DNA from: Deltaproteobacteria bacterium
Lineage (GTDB): Bacteria > Myxococcota_A > UBA9160 > UBA6930
Assembly (NCBI GenBank): GCA_029261795.1
Contig: JAJDAP010000061.1
Location: forward strand, 1 to 64,000
Direction of reading: 5' to 3'
DNA length: 64,000 nucleotides
Shown one piece after another: positions 8,399 to 16,593 of this stretch; the first letter of the stretch is position 1, and each line of letters starts with the position of its first letter. The notes under the pieces were generated by a model. The model saw only the letters and a program-made list of their open reading frames with translations, searched no databases and had not been told where the DNA came from. A program made the translations under genes and the position numbers.

Positions 8399-9279
8399 CC
8401 ACCGTGCCCGCTGTTCGAGGAATCGTCGTTCCGAACTTCGAGGGCCACGTCGACGGCCGGAGCCGAGTGGGTGAGGGCGCCGATCGAGATGCGATGGACA
8501 CCGGTCTCGGCGATCGCGCGCACCGCTGAGAGCGTGACGCCACCAGTCGCCTCCAGGGGAATGCGATCGCCCAACGCGGCCACGTAGGCGCGCAGTTCCG
8601 GCACGGTCTGATTGTCGAGAAGGAGAAGATCGGCACCGGCGTCCACGGCGGCCTGTGCATCCTGAAGCGATTCCACTTCGACCTGGATTTCGAGCCCGTC
8701 GTCGGCCCCGGCCCGCGCAGCCTTGACTGCCAATGCCGTGCCACCAGCGGCGGCGACGTGATTGTCCTTGATGAGTACGCCGTCGTAGAGGCCGAAGCGG
8801 TGGTTGACGCCGCCGCCACAGACCACCGCGTACTTGTCGAGGACGCGCCAACCCGGCAGCGTCTTTCTCGTGTCGACGATCTGGGCGCGCGTGCCGCGCA
8901 CGGCGGCAACGAACCGCGCGGTCCAGGTCGAGATTCCGCAGAGGCGCTGGAGGAAATTGAGCGCGGTGCGTTCGGCGGCCAGGATTCCGCGGGTGGAACC
9001 ACGGATGCGCGCCAGCTCGCTGCCCGCCCGCAAGCGCTCGCCGTCGTGACAGAGCGTTTCGAATCTGACGTCGGGATCGAGCGCCTGGAAGCAGGCGCGC
9101 GCGACTTCGATCCCACAAACGATCAGGTCTTCCCGCGCTTCGAGTGCGACCGTGGTGCGCGCCTCGGTGTCAAAGATCGCGTTGCCCGTGACATCTCCGG
9201 CCCCGACATCCTCGCGAATCGCGAGATCGAGAAGCCCGAACCATTCAGATTGGGCAGGCGAGGGGGGGCACGACGACAC
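8395..9279 (-). CDS. nadC: Nicotinate-nucleotide pyrophosphorylase (quinolinate phosphoribosyltransferase)
   Basis: 294 aa. It makes nicotinate mononucleotide from quinolinate and PRPP in NAD synthesis. Family motifs are GDVT (28-31), ERTALNFLQRLCGI (103-116), TRKTLPG (137-143), the HR pair at 160-161, KDNH (171-174) and LLLLDN near 218-223. The start is GTG at 9277-9279; no strong SD is visible. It is the first gene of the seven-gene minus-strand operon that ends with the GAF protein, so any promoter should lie in 9280-9359, which holds nothing else I can recognise. Confidence 0.95.
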   Translation of the reverse strand: MSSCPPSPAQSEWFGLLDLAIREDVGAGDVTGNAIFDTEARTTVALEAREDLIVCGIEVARACFQALDPDVRFETLCHDGERLRAGSELARIRGSTRGILAAERTALNFLQRLCGISTWTARFVAAVRGTRAQIVDTRKTLPGWRVLDKYAVVCGGGVNHRFGLYDGVLIKDNHVAAAGGTALAVKAARAGADDGLEIQVEVESLQDAQAAVDAGADLLLLDNQTVPELRAYVAALGDRIPLEATGGVTLSAVRAIAETGVHRISIGALTHSAPAVDVALEVRNDDSSNSGHGG

Positions 9280-9359
9280 GTCCGGAGTCTAGCTGCTCCC
9301 GCGCGCAGCTCGGTCTCCGTGATCGATGTCCTTGGGCAATTCGGCGGACGGCAGCCGTT

Positions 9360-10916
9360 CTACGAATTGCCTTTCATCTTGCGGATCTCTTCTTGGATCA
9401 GCGTCTCGGCCATCTTGGGAATCACTTCCCAGGCGACTTCCTCGACGCGGGCGAGCGCGTCCTGCACGATGCGTTCGGCCACATCGCCGAAGGCTTCCCA
9501 GGCGATCTTCTCGATCGCGTCGTGGAGCTGCTCGCGCATCATCGGCGAAAGATCCGGGCTCGCCGGGTCGCCGGTGACCTCGATCGGTGCCGGGGATGCT
9601 TCGAAGGGAGCATCCTGCGCGAAGGCCGGTTCCGCTTCCTCGAGCGGAGCGGCTTCGACGGGATCCTCGGAAAGACCGGAGCCGAACGCGTCGAAGGGCT
9701 CGGGGTCGGTCCCGGCCTCGATCGGCTCGGGCTCCGGCGCGAGCGGCGCTGAGAATACAGGCTCGGCGAGCGCGACCTCGGTGGTCGTCGGTGTCGCGAA
9801 CGGACCCGGATCCGATTGCTCGAGCGGGTCGGCCAGAAGCGGTTCCGACTCGGTCGGTTCGATGCCGGCTTCGGCGGGTTCGGGCTCTGCCTCGGGGGCC
9901 GGTGTCACCATCGCGGCGCTGAAGGAATCGCCCAGGTCGGAGGAGGAGACGTCGTAGTCGCCAGCACCTTCGGGGTCGAGGACCGCCTCGACGCCGGCGC
10001 CGGAATCGGCAAGCGGATCGATTCCGGTCTCGAACGGGCCACTTCCGGTCTCGTCGTTGGCGTCGAGATCGAGCGGCGCACCGAAGTCGCCATCCGTCTC
10101 GAGCTCGGGCAGGTCCGGCGGCACATCGCCCAGGACGACGCGGGTGACATCGTCGGCTTCGTCATCCGCGAACAGGCCGGCACCCGGTTCGCCGGTCGGG
10201 GCCGCTTCGCTTCCGACCGGCGGCAGGGTCTCGGCGGCGGCGAGGTCGTCGCTTCCCATCACGAGTTGGGTGAGATCTCCGGCGGGCTCTTCGACGATCG
10301 CTGCGAAACCAGCGTCGGTTTCTGCATGGGGATCGATCAGGTCGGGGGCAGTCGCCGGCTCGGTGATGCCCTCGTTCGGGTCGAAGGAGAAGGCTTCATC
10401 CGAAGCGGCGAGGTCTTCGCCCATGATCATCGTGGTGCGGGGCGCCTCGGTCGCGGGCAGGCTACTGGATTCACCGGTCGGCTCTTCGAGAAAATCGAAG
10501 GGCTCGGCCGATGGACCAGGCGCTGCGGCAACGGGCGCAACCGTCGGCGCCTGGGCGAGTCGTGCGTTCACCGTATCGACGAGTGCCTGGGCTTCGAACG
10601 GCTTGGTGACGTGTCCGTCGGCACCGGCCGCGGTCGCGCGCGTCTCATCGAAGGCCTCGAAGGTTCCCGTGAGCAACAGCACCGGAACATGCGCCAGGTC
10701 GGGATCTGCCTTGAGCGCCTCACAAACTTCATACCCGTTCTTTCCAGGCATCACGACATCGGCGAGGACGATGTCCGGGCGGGCTTCCCGCGCCTTGGCG
10801 ATCGCATCATCGCCGTTGTCCACGGTGATGAGAACGACGTCTTCGTTGGCAAAGCTGATTCCCACCACCTTTTGGATGGTGACGCTGTCATCAGCGAGAA
10901 GCAGGGTCTTCGACAT
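9360..10916 (-). CDS. Response regulator with long disordered linker and paired C-terminal helices
   Basis: 518 aa from the ATG at 10914-10916, preceded by GGAGGGG. Residues 1-120 are a receiver domain with the acidic pair ADD (8-10), phospho-acceptor D53 in VLADVVMPG, and Lys in TKPF near 105. Residues 125-450 are low complexity, rich in Ala, Glu, Asp and Pro. The last 65 residues contain two similar amphipathic helices (EKIAWEAFGDVAERIVQDAL and EEVAWEVIPKMAETLIQEEI). There is no DNA-binding or enzyme domain, so output must be by protein binding. Receiver, Pro-rich linker and Glu-rich end resemble in outline RomR, the MglA partner of Myxococcus, but I cannot show homology beyond the receiver. 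Divergent from the PP2C gene. Confidence 0.8.
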   Translation of the reverse strand: MSKTLLLADDSVTIQKVVGISFANEDVVLITVDNGDDAIAKAREARPDIVLADVVMPGKNGYEVCEALKADPDLAHVPVLLLTGTFEAFDETRATAAGADGHVTKPFEAQALVDTVNARLAQAPTVAPVAAAPGPSAEPFDFLEEPTGESSSLPATEAPRTTMIMGEDLAASDEAFSFDPNEGITEPATAPDLIDPHAETDAGFAAIVEEPAGDLTQLVMGSDDLAAAETLPPVGSEAAPTGEPGAGLFADDEADDVTRVVLGDVPPDLPELETDGDFGAPLDLDANDETGSGPFETGIDPLADSGAGVEAVLDPEGAGDYDVSSSDLGDSFSAAMVTPAPEAEPEPAEAGIEPTESEPLLADPLEQSDPGPFATPTTTEVALAEPVFSAPLAPEPEPIEAGTDPEPFDAFGSGLSEDPVEAAPLEEAEPAFAQDAPFEASPAPIEVTGDPASPDLSPMMREQLHDAIEKIAWEAFGDVAERIVQDALARVEEVAWEVIPKMAETLIQEEIRKMKGNS

Positions 10917-11162
10917 GATCCCCTCCAAGGCGATCTACAGATTCCGGTACAAGACCGCGGTAGGCGAAACCACCCCCGCGACACACAAGGCGCTGTATCG
11001 TCGCCTTGGCGCAGGGCATTGACCCCTTTTTCGAACCACCGCGAATCAACCGAACGATTGACCGCAGGCTCGCGCGCTGGATGGTGCCAGTCAAGTCGTG
11101 CCGGGGGGAACCCGATACGACCAGGGCCGGGGCGCATGCCCTACGGTTTCTGTGGAGAGCGA

Positions 11163-11888
11163 ATGATTCTCAGTGCGGCTGCTGCGACCGATGTCGGCCT
11201 ACGAAGGAAGGGCAACGAGGACCGCTACGCCCTCGCCCCCGAACTCGGCTTCTATCTGGTCGCGGATGGCATGGGTGGCCACACGGCTGGCCAGGTGGCG
11301 AGCGAGCTGGCGGCGGAAGCGTCCGTGCGCGCGCTCGAAGCGCTGCAAGGCGCCGCTTCGAGCCTGACCGAGCGTCTCCGTGCGGCCGTGACGTCGGCCA
11401 ACCGGACGATCTTCCAGACCGCCCAGCAGCAGCCCGAGTACGCGGGCATGGGAACCACGATCGTGGCCATCCTCTCGGACGGGAACCGCGCGGCGTTGGC
11501 TCACGTCGGCGATAGCCGCGCCTATCTCGTCCGGGGCGGGAGGATCCGGCAACTCACCGATGATCATTCGATCGTGGGCGAGCTGCTGCGTCGCAATGAA
11601 ATCAGCGAAACCGCAGCACGCGAGCATCCGCACCGCCACGTCCTGACCCGCGCCCTCGGTGTGCGCGAAACCGTCGAACCGGACCTGGCCGAGATCACAC
11701 CGCAGCTCGGCGATCTGTTCGTCCTCTGCTCCGACGGGCTGACCGGCCACGTCGAAGACGACGAGATCTGCAAGATCGTCTCGGACAGCGATGACCAGCA
11801 GGAGTCTTGCGACAAGCTGATCGACCTGGCGAACCATCGCGGCGGCCAGGACAACATCACCGTCGTGATCGCGGAAACCGGCGAGTAG
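11163..11888 (+). CDS. PP2C-family serine/threonine phosphatase
   Basis: 241 aa, ATG at 11163 with GGAGAGCGA just upstream. Metal-binding motifs of bacterial PrpC/Stp-type PP2C enzymes are all present: GxxRKGNEDRY at 12-21, VADGMGGHTAGQ near 33-44, GMGTTIV near 96, HVGDSRAYLV near 114, LCSDGLTGHV near 190, and GGQDNITVV near 229. It would dephosphorylate Ser/Thr-phosphorylated proteins in the cytoplasm and usually opposes a Hanks-type kinase. No such kinase is in the window. It is transcribed alone, divergent from the receiver protein. Confidence 0.92.
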   Translation: MILSAAAATDVGLRRKGNEDRYALAPELGFYLVADGMGGHTAGQVASELAAEASVRALEALQGAASSLTERLRAAVTSANRTIFQTAQQQPEYAGMGTTIVAILSDGNRAALAHVGDSRAYLVRGGRIRQLTDDHSIVGELLRRNEISETAAREHPHRHVLTRALGVRETVEPDLAEITPQLGDLFVLCSDGLTGHVEDDEICKIVSDSDDQQESCDKLIDLANHRGGQDNITVVIAETGE

Positions 11889-11913
11889 CATCCGCTTCTA
11901 CGTTCGGGACTGC

Positions 11914-12060
11914 GCGCCCGCTGGGCGGAGTGGTTCCGGGGAATGGCTCGCAAGCTACAGCCCGCCTTCCCGTAGCGCGTCGGAGCGTGTTCGTTCGAGC
12001 TTTCCCGGGACGTTCCCTGCTCCGCTCTATTTCCCCTCCACCACTCCGCCCAGCGAGCGC
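11914..12060 (+). repeat. Dispersed repeat copy A with terminal inverted repeats
   Basis: The left end contains CGCTGGGCGGAGTGGT and the right end its complement ACCACTCCGCCCAGCG, so the unit is bounded by ~21-bp imperfect inverted repeats. It has no coding capacity that I credit. The same unit recurs in opposite orientation at 12241-12385. The form fits a MITE-like or palindromic intergenic element. Confidence 0.8.
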
Positions 12061-12240
12061 TGTAGTTGGCGCGGGAGAGAACGTGCGTGCGAGCCCTATC
12101 TCCCCAAAACATCAGGGATCATCTCTTCCTCCGAATGTGCGCGAACCATCGAGAAGGGGACTCACCCGCAGATAAAAAAGGGGGTGCGAACCACCACCGA
12201 AGTTCCCCGCAGCACGGCGCGCAAGGAGGCTACTCGCGGG

Positions 12241-12385
12241 GCGCTGGGCGGGGGTGTGGTGGAGGGGAAATAGAGCGCAGCAGGAAATCCCGAGTCAGAA
12301 CTCGAACGAACAAGCTCCGACCCGCCACGGGAAGGCGGGCTGTCGCATGCGAGCCATTCCCCGGAACCACTCCCCCGCCCAGTGC
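12241..12385 (-). repeat. Dispersed repeat copy B, inverted relative to copy A
   Basis: Read on the minus strand it follows copy A almost throughout: shared blocks include AGTGGTTCCGGGGAATGGCT, CAGCCCGCCTTCCCGT, TGTTCGTTCGAG and GCTCTATTTCCCCTCCACCA, with scattered differences and small indels in between. The ends again carry the CGCTGGGCGG type of inverted repeat. Differences between copies suggest the pair is not a recent duplication. Confidence 0.8.
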
Positions 12386-12429
12386 CCCGGCGTACTACCC
12401 AAATCAGCCCAGGGCGGCGCCGTAGGCCT

Positions 12430-13197
12430 CTACCCCTGGTCCACCACGTTCTTGAGCTTCGCCCGGAGGCGGAGCACGGACTTGGTGTGGATCTGGCAGA
12501 CCCGGGATTCCGTGATCCCGAGGATGTTGCCGATCTCTTTCATGTTGAGGTCTTCGTAGTAGTAGAGGCTGATCACGAGGCGCTCCTTCTCCGGGAGCGT
12601 CCCGATCGTGTCGGCGATGATGCCCTTCGTCTCGTGAAGCTTGAGCGTCGCGAAGGGGTTCTCGGCTGTCGGATCCTCGACGATGTCGGCATAGCTTCCG
12701 GTGCGGTCGCTGTCCTGACCACCACCGCGGATCTCTTCGAGGTTCACCAACGAGATGCCGCGCACCTGGTTGATCAGCTCGTGGAACTTGTCGATCTGTA
12801 GACCGAGGGAGTCGGCCACTTCGTCTTCGCTGGCTTGGCGGCCGAGGCGTTGCTCGACTTCGCCGTAGGCGCGCTCGAGCTTTCGACCCTTCTGGCGCAC
12901 CGAGCGGGGCACCCAATCGAGGCTTCGGAGCTGATCGAGAATCGCACCCTTGATGCGGAACTCGGCGTAGGTCTTGAACTTGCAGTTCTTGTCGGGATCG
13001 TACTTCTCGATCGCGTCCATCAGGCCGATGACGCCGGTGTTATGCAGGTCATCGAGATCGATGTGAGAAGGCAGGCGTACGGCGATACGGTTCACGATGT
13101 ACCGGATCAACGGCGTATGTTCGAGAACGATCTGTTCCTTCAAGTTGGGCGGGATCTCGCCGTGTTCTTGTCGGGCTTCCTTCAGCTGCGTTTCCAT
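12430..13197 (-). CDS. RNA polymerase sigma factor, FliA/WhiG (sigma-28) type
   Basis: 255 aa. Region 2 holds HTPLIRYIVNRIAVRLP and DDLHNTGVIGLMDAIEKYDP (from 49); region 2.3-2.4 has FKTYAEFRIKGAILDQLRSL; region 3 has DWVPRSVRQKGRKLERAY; region 4 ends in LPEKERLVISLYYYEDLNMK and a helix-turn-helix IGNILGITESRVCQIHTK. This is the sigma-28 family pattern. No flagellar or chemotaxis gene occurs in the window, so it may be a flagellar FliA encoded apart from its regulon or a WhiG-like factor with another regulon. Start ATG at 13195-13197 with GGGGAAG upstream; the frame runs further but the extra residues are low-complexity. Confidence 0.9.
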   Translation of the reverse strand: METQLKEARQEHGEIPPNLKEQIVLEHTPLIRYIVNRIAVRLPSHIDLDDLHNTGVIGLMDAIEKYDPDKNCKFKTYAEFRIKGAILDQLRSLDWVPRSVRQKGRKLERAYGEVEQRLGRQASEDEVADSLGLQIDKFHELINQVRGISLVNLEEIRGGGQDSDRTGSYADIVEDPTAENPFATLKLHETKGIIADTIGTLPEKERLVISLYYYEDLNMKEIGNILGITESRVCQIHTKSVLRLRAKLKNVVDQG

Positions 13198-13576
13198 CGA
13201 ATGCTTCCCCAGTGGTGGGGGCCTTGCCGGCCCCGGCCTTGCCGGCCCGTTGCGTGCGGACTGCTGAGAAGAGCAGGGCCCGTGCCAAGATCGGGACAGC
13301 GGCTTCCAGGAGCGCGCAGGGGAACCTCCGGCAGGCCGCCACTGAAGGTTCAAGTGGTCGAAAACGCTTGGAAATCCCGAAACAGAGATTTCCATTCGGA
13401 ACGCCGAATCGAGGCGCAGCCCTTGGCGGCACGCTCGGCAAGCCGTGCGCGGCAGTGTCGGGATCTCGACGCCACGACCGTCGGTCGTGTCTCGATCTCG
13501 TCACTCGCGATGCCCGGAGTCCGGCGGAATGCCGAAGAGCGGGCCGGTCAGCGCTCTGGAACACGAGCGCGTTGGT
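13198..13576. other. 379-bp intergenic leader of the sigma-factor gene
   Basis: No gene is supported. Near the sigma start lies a 15-bp-period direct repeat (13220-13248). Further upstream are two small dyads: GGAAATC/GATTTCC (13370-13376 and 13387-13393) and ATTCGG-AACG-CCGAAT (13394-13409). The region lies between two minus-strand genes, so it should hold the end of the NtrC-type transcript and the promoter for the sigma gene. I cannot identify the -35/-10 elements with confidence. Confidence 0.5.
13220..13248 (+). repeat. Short GC-rich direct repeat
   Basis: Two copies of GGCCTTGCCGGCCC one base apart (13220-13233 and 13235-13248), about 20 bases upstream of the sigma-factor start. It may be a simple slippage repeat or part of the leader structure. 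Confidence 0.7.
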
Positions 13577-14968
13577 TCACTCTTCGGGCGAGAGCCCCTT
13601 CTTCTTGATCTTTTCGAGAAGGGTCGTCCGGTTGAGCCCGAGGAGCTTGGCGGCCTGATTCTTGTTCCAATGCGTGCGTTCGAGGGCCTGCAGGATGAGG
13701 TCGGCCTCGAATCGATCGACCACACCATGAAATGAAAGACCCGCTTCGGGCACACGCGGTGCGTTCGCGTCGGCTGCGGGTTCGGCGGCGCGCAGCGAGG
13801 GCGGTAGATCCGAGAGTCCGATCTCTCCATCACCACAGAGGACGACCAATCGTTCGACGAGGTTCTCGAGTTCGCGCACGTTGCCGGGCCAGTGATGCCT
13901 GGCCAGGGCGGCGAGTGCCTCATCCGAGATCGTGCAGGGGCCATCCTCCTTGCCCTGGCCCATGCGCGCCAGGAAATGGTGGACCAGCAATGGCACATCG
14001 CCATCGCGTTCGCGCAGCGCCGGTGATTCGATCGGGATGACGTTGAGCCGGTAGAAGAGGTCCTCGCGGAAGCGCTTCTCGGTGATGGCCGTCTCGAGAT
14101 CCTGGTTCGTCGCGGCCACGATGCGGACGTCCACGCGCTGGGTCTCGGAGGATCCCACCGGTTCGAAGGTCTGATCCTGGAGCGCACGCAAGAGCTTCAC
14201 CTGGAGGTTGGGACTCATGTCGCCAATCTCGTCCAGGAACAGCGTGCCGCTGTCGGCGAGCGAGAAGCGCCCCACCCGGGCGTGGATAGCGCCGGTGAAT
14301 GCCCCCTTGATGTGGCCGAACAGCTCGGATTCGAGGAGCTCTTCGGGTATCGCGCCGCAGTTGACCGTTACGAAGGGGCGCTCCGCCCGGCGGCTGTTGA
14401 AATGCAGCGCGCGGGCGATGACTTCCTTACCGGTTCCGCTCTCGCCCGTGATCAGCACGGTCGAGTCGGTATCTGCCACGCGCTCGACGATGTGGAGGAC
14501 TTCGCTGAGCGCGGCACTCTGGCCGACGACGCTATCGAACTTGTGGCGGCCCTGGAGTTCCTGTTGCAGCCGTCGATTCTCGGACTTGAGCTGTCCGTGC
14601 TCGATCGCCTGCTGAGCCAGACGACGCAGTACGTCGTGGGCGGCGCCATCCATCGACTTCTCGAGGTACCAGAACGCGCCGGCGCGAAGTGCATCGACGG
14701 AAGATTCTGCACCGCCGTAACCCGTGATGATGATGCACGGGAGGTCGGGTTCTGATTCGTGCACGCGGCGAACCAATTCCAGGCCACTGATGCCGGGCAT
14801 CTTGACATCGCACATCACCAGATCGAGCGGCGTGGCCAAGACCACGGTCATCGCGTCGCTGGCATCCTGGGCGGTGGTCACCTGATGACCGGCGCGCAAG
14901 AGGATCCGCGAAACCGCGTTCCGGTAATGCTCGTCGTCATCTACGACCAGCACGTGCGTCTTTCGCAA
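13577..14968 (-). CDS. NtrC-family sigma-54 response regulator
   Basis: 463 aa: receiver 1-120 (DDD at 10-12, phospho-acceptor D54 in MCDVKMPG, Lys in LEKS near 104 where most have KPF), AAA+ domain about 148-380 with Walker A GESGTGKE (175-182) and the sigma-54 contact loop GAFTGA (222-227), and a Fis-type HTH at the C-terminus (AAKLLGLNRTTLLEKIKKKG). The start is TTG at 14966-14968, supported by GGAGAAACGC upstream. It diverges from another NtrC-type gene at 15138 across 169 bp, so the pair may share or cross-control promoters. Confidence 0.9.
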   Translation of the reverse strand: MRKTHVLVVDDDEHYRNAVSRILLRAGHQVTTAQDASDAMTVVLATPLDLVMCDVKMPGISGLELVRRVHESEPDLPCIIITGYGGAESSVDALRAGAFWYLEKSMDGAAHDVLRRLAQQAIEHGQLKSENRRLQQELQGRHKFDSVVGQSAALSEVLHIVERVADTDSTVLITGESGTGKEVIARALHFNSRRAERPFVTVNCGAIPEELLESELFGHIKGAFTGAIHARVGRFSLADSGTLFLDEIGDMSPNLQVKLLRALQDQTFEPVGSSETQRVDVRIVAATNQDLETAITEKRFREDLFYRLNVIPIESPALRERDGDVPLLVHHFLARMGQGKEDGPCTISDEALAALARHHWPGNVRELENLVERLVVLCGDGEIGLSDLPPSLRAAEPAADANAPRVPEAGLSFHGVVDRFEADLILQALERTHWNKNQAAKLLGLNRTTLLEKIKKKGLSPEE

Positions 14969-15137
14969 GCGTTTCTCCTGGAAACCTGGGGGGAACGCCT
15001 CGGGGGATCGGCTCGCCCAGTCTAGCTCGAACTATTCCTGAAGCCCGTAGCGAGGACGTCGCTGGCGGCGTCCACGGTAGGGTGCCGATGCCCCGAGACG
15101 CCTCAAGACCCGGACATCCCACTCCGATAGGCTCCGG

Positions 15138-16550
15138 ATGGATGCCCAGGAGCCTCAGGGGCTCGTACTGCTGGTCGACGACGAGCCGCTCTTTCTGCGT
15201 GCGCTGGCTCGCATCTTGCGGCCGGAAGGGCATCGGCTGTTGACCGCGCAGAGTGCGGGCGAAGTGTCGGCGGCACTCGAAGATCCCGCGCTCGAAGTGG
15301 TGCTGCTGGATCTCCAACTCGGCCAGGACAGTGGACTCGTGGTGTTGGATCACGTGAAGCAGGTTCGCCCGGAAGTGGAGGTCGTGATGTTGACCGGCCA
15401 CGCCAGCGTGGAAAACGCCGTGCACTGCATGCAGCGCGGTGCACTCGACTATCTAGAGAAGCCGATCCAGGATGCGTATCGGGTGCGCAACACGGTTCGG
15501 CGAGCGCTCGAACGTCGGCGCCTGCTTCATCGCAACGACGAACTGGAGCGGGCCCTCGCCACGCGGGAAGACGAGCCGCTGCTCATCGGGAAATCGGCCG
15601 CGATCCGGAACGTGTCGAAGACCATCCAGAGTCTGCGACATAACGAGAGTACGGTGCTGATCCAGGGCGAGAGTGGCACCGGAAAGGAACTGGTGGCGGC
15701 CTCGATCCACATGGCCAGTCCGCGCAGTGGCGAGACCTTCGTGCCGGTAGATTGCGGCGCACTCCCAGAATCGATCATCGAGAGCGAGTTGTTCGGTCAC
15801 GAGAAGGGCGCGTTCACCGGTGCTGTCGGTGCGCCGGGATTGTTCCGGATGGCGGATGGCGGGACGCTGTTTCTCGATGAGATCGGCGAACTCGCACCTT
15901 CCGTCCAAGCAAGGTTGCTTCGGGCCCTCCAGGAGCGGGAGGTTCGCCCGGTCGGGTCGGGTCGGCCGGTATCCGTGGATCTGCGCATCGTAGCGGCGAC
16001 GAACCGCAACCTTCAGAAACGTGTCGATGAGGGCTCCTTCCGGCAGGATCTCTTCTACCGGCTGGATGTCGTGAGAATCGAGTTGCCGCCACTGCGAGAA
16101 CGCGTCGAGGACATTCCCTTGTTGGCGAATCACTTCTTCGACAAACATCGCGGCGCGTCGACGAAGGTGACCGGGTTCGAGCCGGACGCCCTGACGCGGC
16201 TCACTGCGTATTCCTGGCCCGGGAACGTGCGCGAACTCGAGAACGCCATCGAAGCGGCGTTGGCCTTGTGTCCGAATACACGGCTCTCGGCGGCGGACTT
16301 CGCCCTCGGGAATGGACGTACGGCGGAGACGCCGCCAGCTCCCGTCGATCTGCCGCTTTCTCTCGACGCCTACGAGCGTTGCGTTCTCGAACGAGCACTG
16401 GGTGAAGCACGCGGCGATGCCACCGGCGCCGCCCGCCGACTCGGAATCGGCCGTTCCACGCTCTACCGGAAACTCGCCAAGCACGGTCTCTCGACAAGAC
16501 GCGGACCGCAGGCGCTGGTCGCTGCTGGTGGCAACGCATCGATCCGATAG
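15138..16550 (+). CDS. NtrC-family sigma-54 response regulator
   Basis: 470 aa: receiver 1-120 (DDE 14-16, D58 in VLLDLQ, KP near 108), AAA+ domain with Walker A GESGTGKE (177-184) and GAFTGA (224-229), and a C-terminal Fis-type HTH with GAARRLGIGRSTLYRKLAKHG. ATG at 15138 has only a weak SD. It is followed after 43 bp by a histidine kinase and a receiver-only protein in the same direction, which makes the three a likely phosphorelay operon. The intact GAFTGA loop indicates an active sigma-54 activator. Confidence 0.92.
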   Translation: MDAQEPQGLVLLVDDEPLFLRALARILRPEGHRLLTAQSAGEVSAALEDPALEVVLLDLQLGQDSGLVVLDHVKQVRPEVEVVMLTGHASVENAVHCMQRGALDYLEKPIQDAYRVRNTVRRALERRRLLHRNDELERALATREDEPLLIGKSAAIRNVSKTIQSLRHNESTVLIQGESGTGKELVAASIHMASPRSGETFVPVDCGALPESIIESELFGHEKGAFTGAVGAPGLFRMADGGTLFLDEIGELAPSVQARLLRALQEREVRPVGSGRPVSVDLRIVAATNRNLQKRVDEGSFRQDLFYRLDVVRIELPPLRERVEDIPLLANHFFDKHRGASTKVTGFEPDALTRLTAYSWPGNVRELENAIEAALALCPNTRLSAADFALGNGRTAETPPAPVDLPLSLDAYERCVLERALGEARGDATGAARRLGIGRSTLYRKLAKHGLSTRRGPQALVAAGGNASIR

Positions 16551-16593
16551 ACTCGACCAACCCCCGCGGAGAGTGTGGATTGGAGGGCGCGGA

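Larger units (their letters stand above)
11889..12429. other. 541-bp non-coding stretch between converging genes, mostly repeats
   Basis: I find no credible gene here. It holds two inverted copies of one ~145-bp repeat (11914-12060 and 12241-12385) around a ~180-bp unique centre. The PP2C gene (plus) and the sigma-factor gene (minus) both run into it. The long dyad may act as a bidirectional transcription stop, but no simple U-tract terminator is obvious. Confidence 0.7.

Noticed and set aside
13220-13248. Start of a CRISPR-like or minisatellite array
   Set aside because: Only two copies with a one-base gap and no spacers; a simple GC-rich direct repeat.
13198-13395. N-terminal extension of the sigma factor
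   Set aside because: The added residues are Pro/Arg/Ser-rich and unlike any sigma-28 N-terminus. The ATG at 13197 has an SD-like GGGGAAG.
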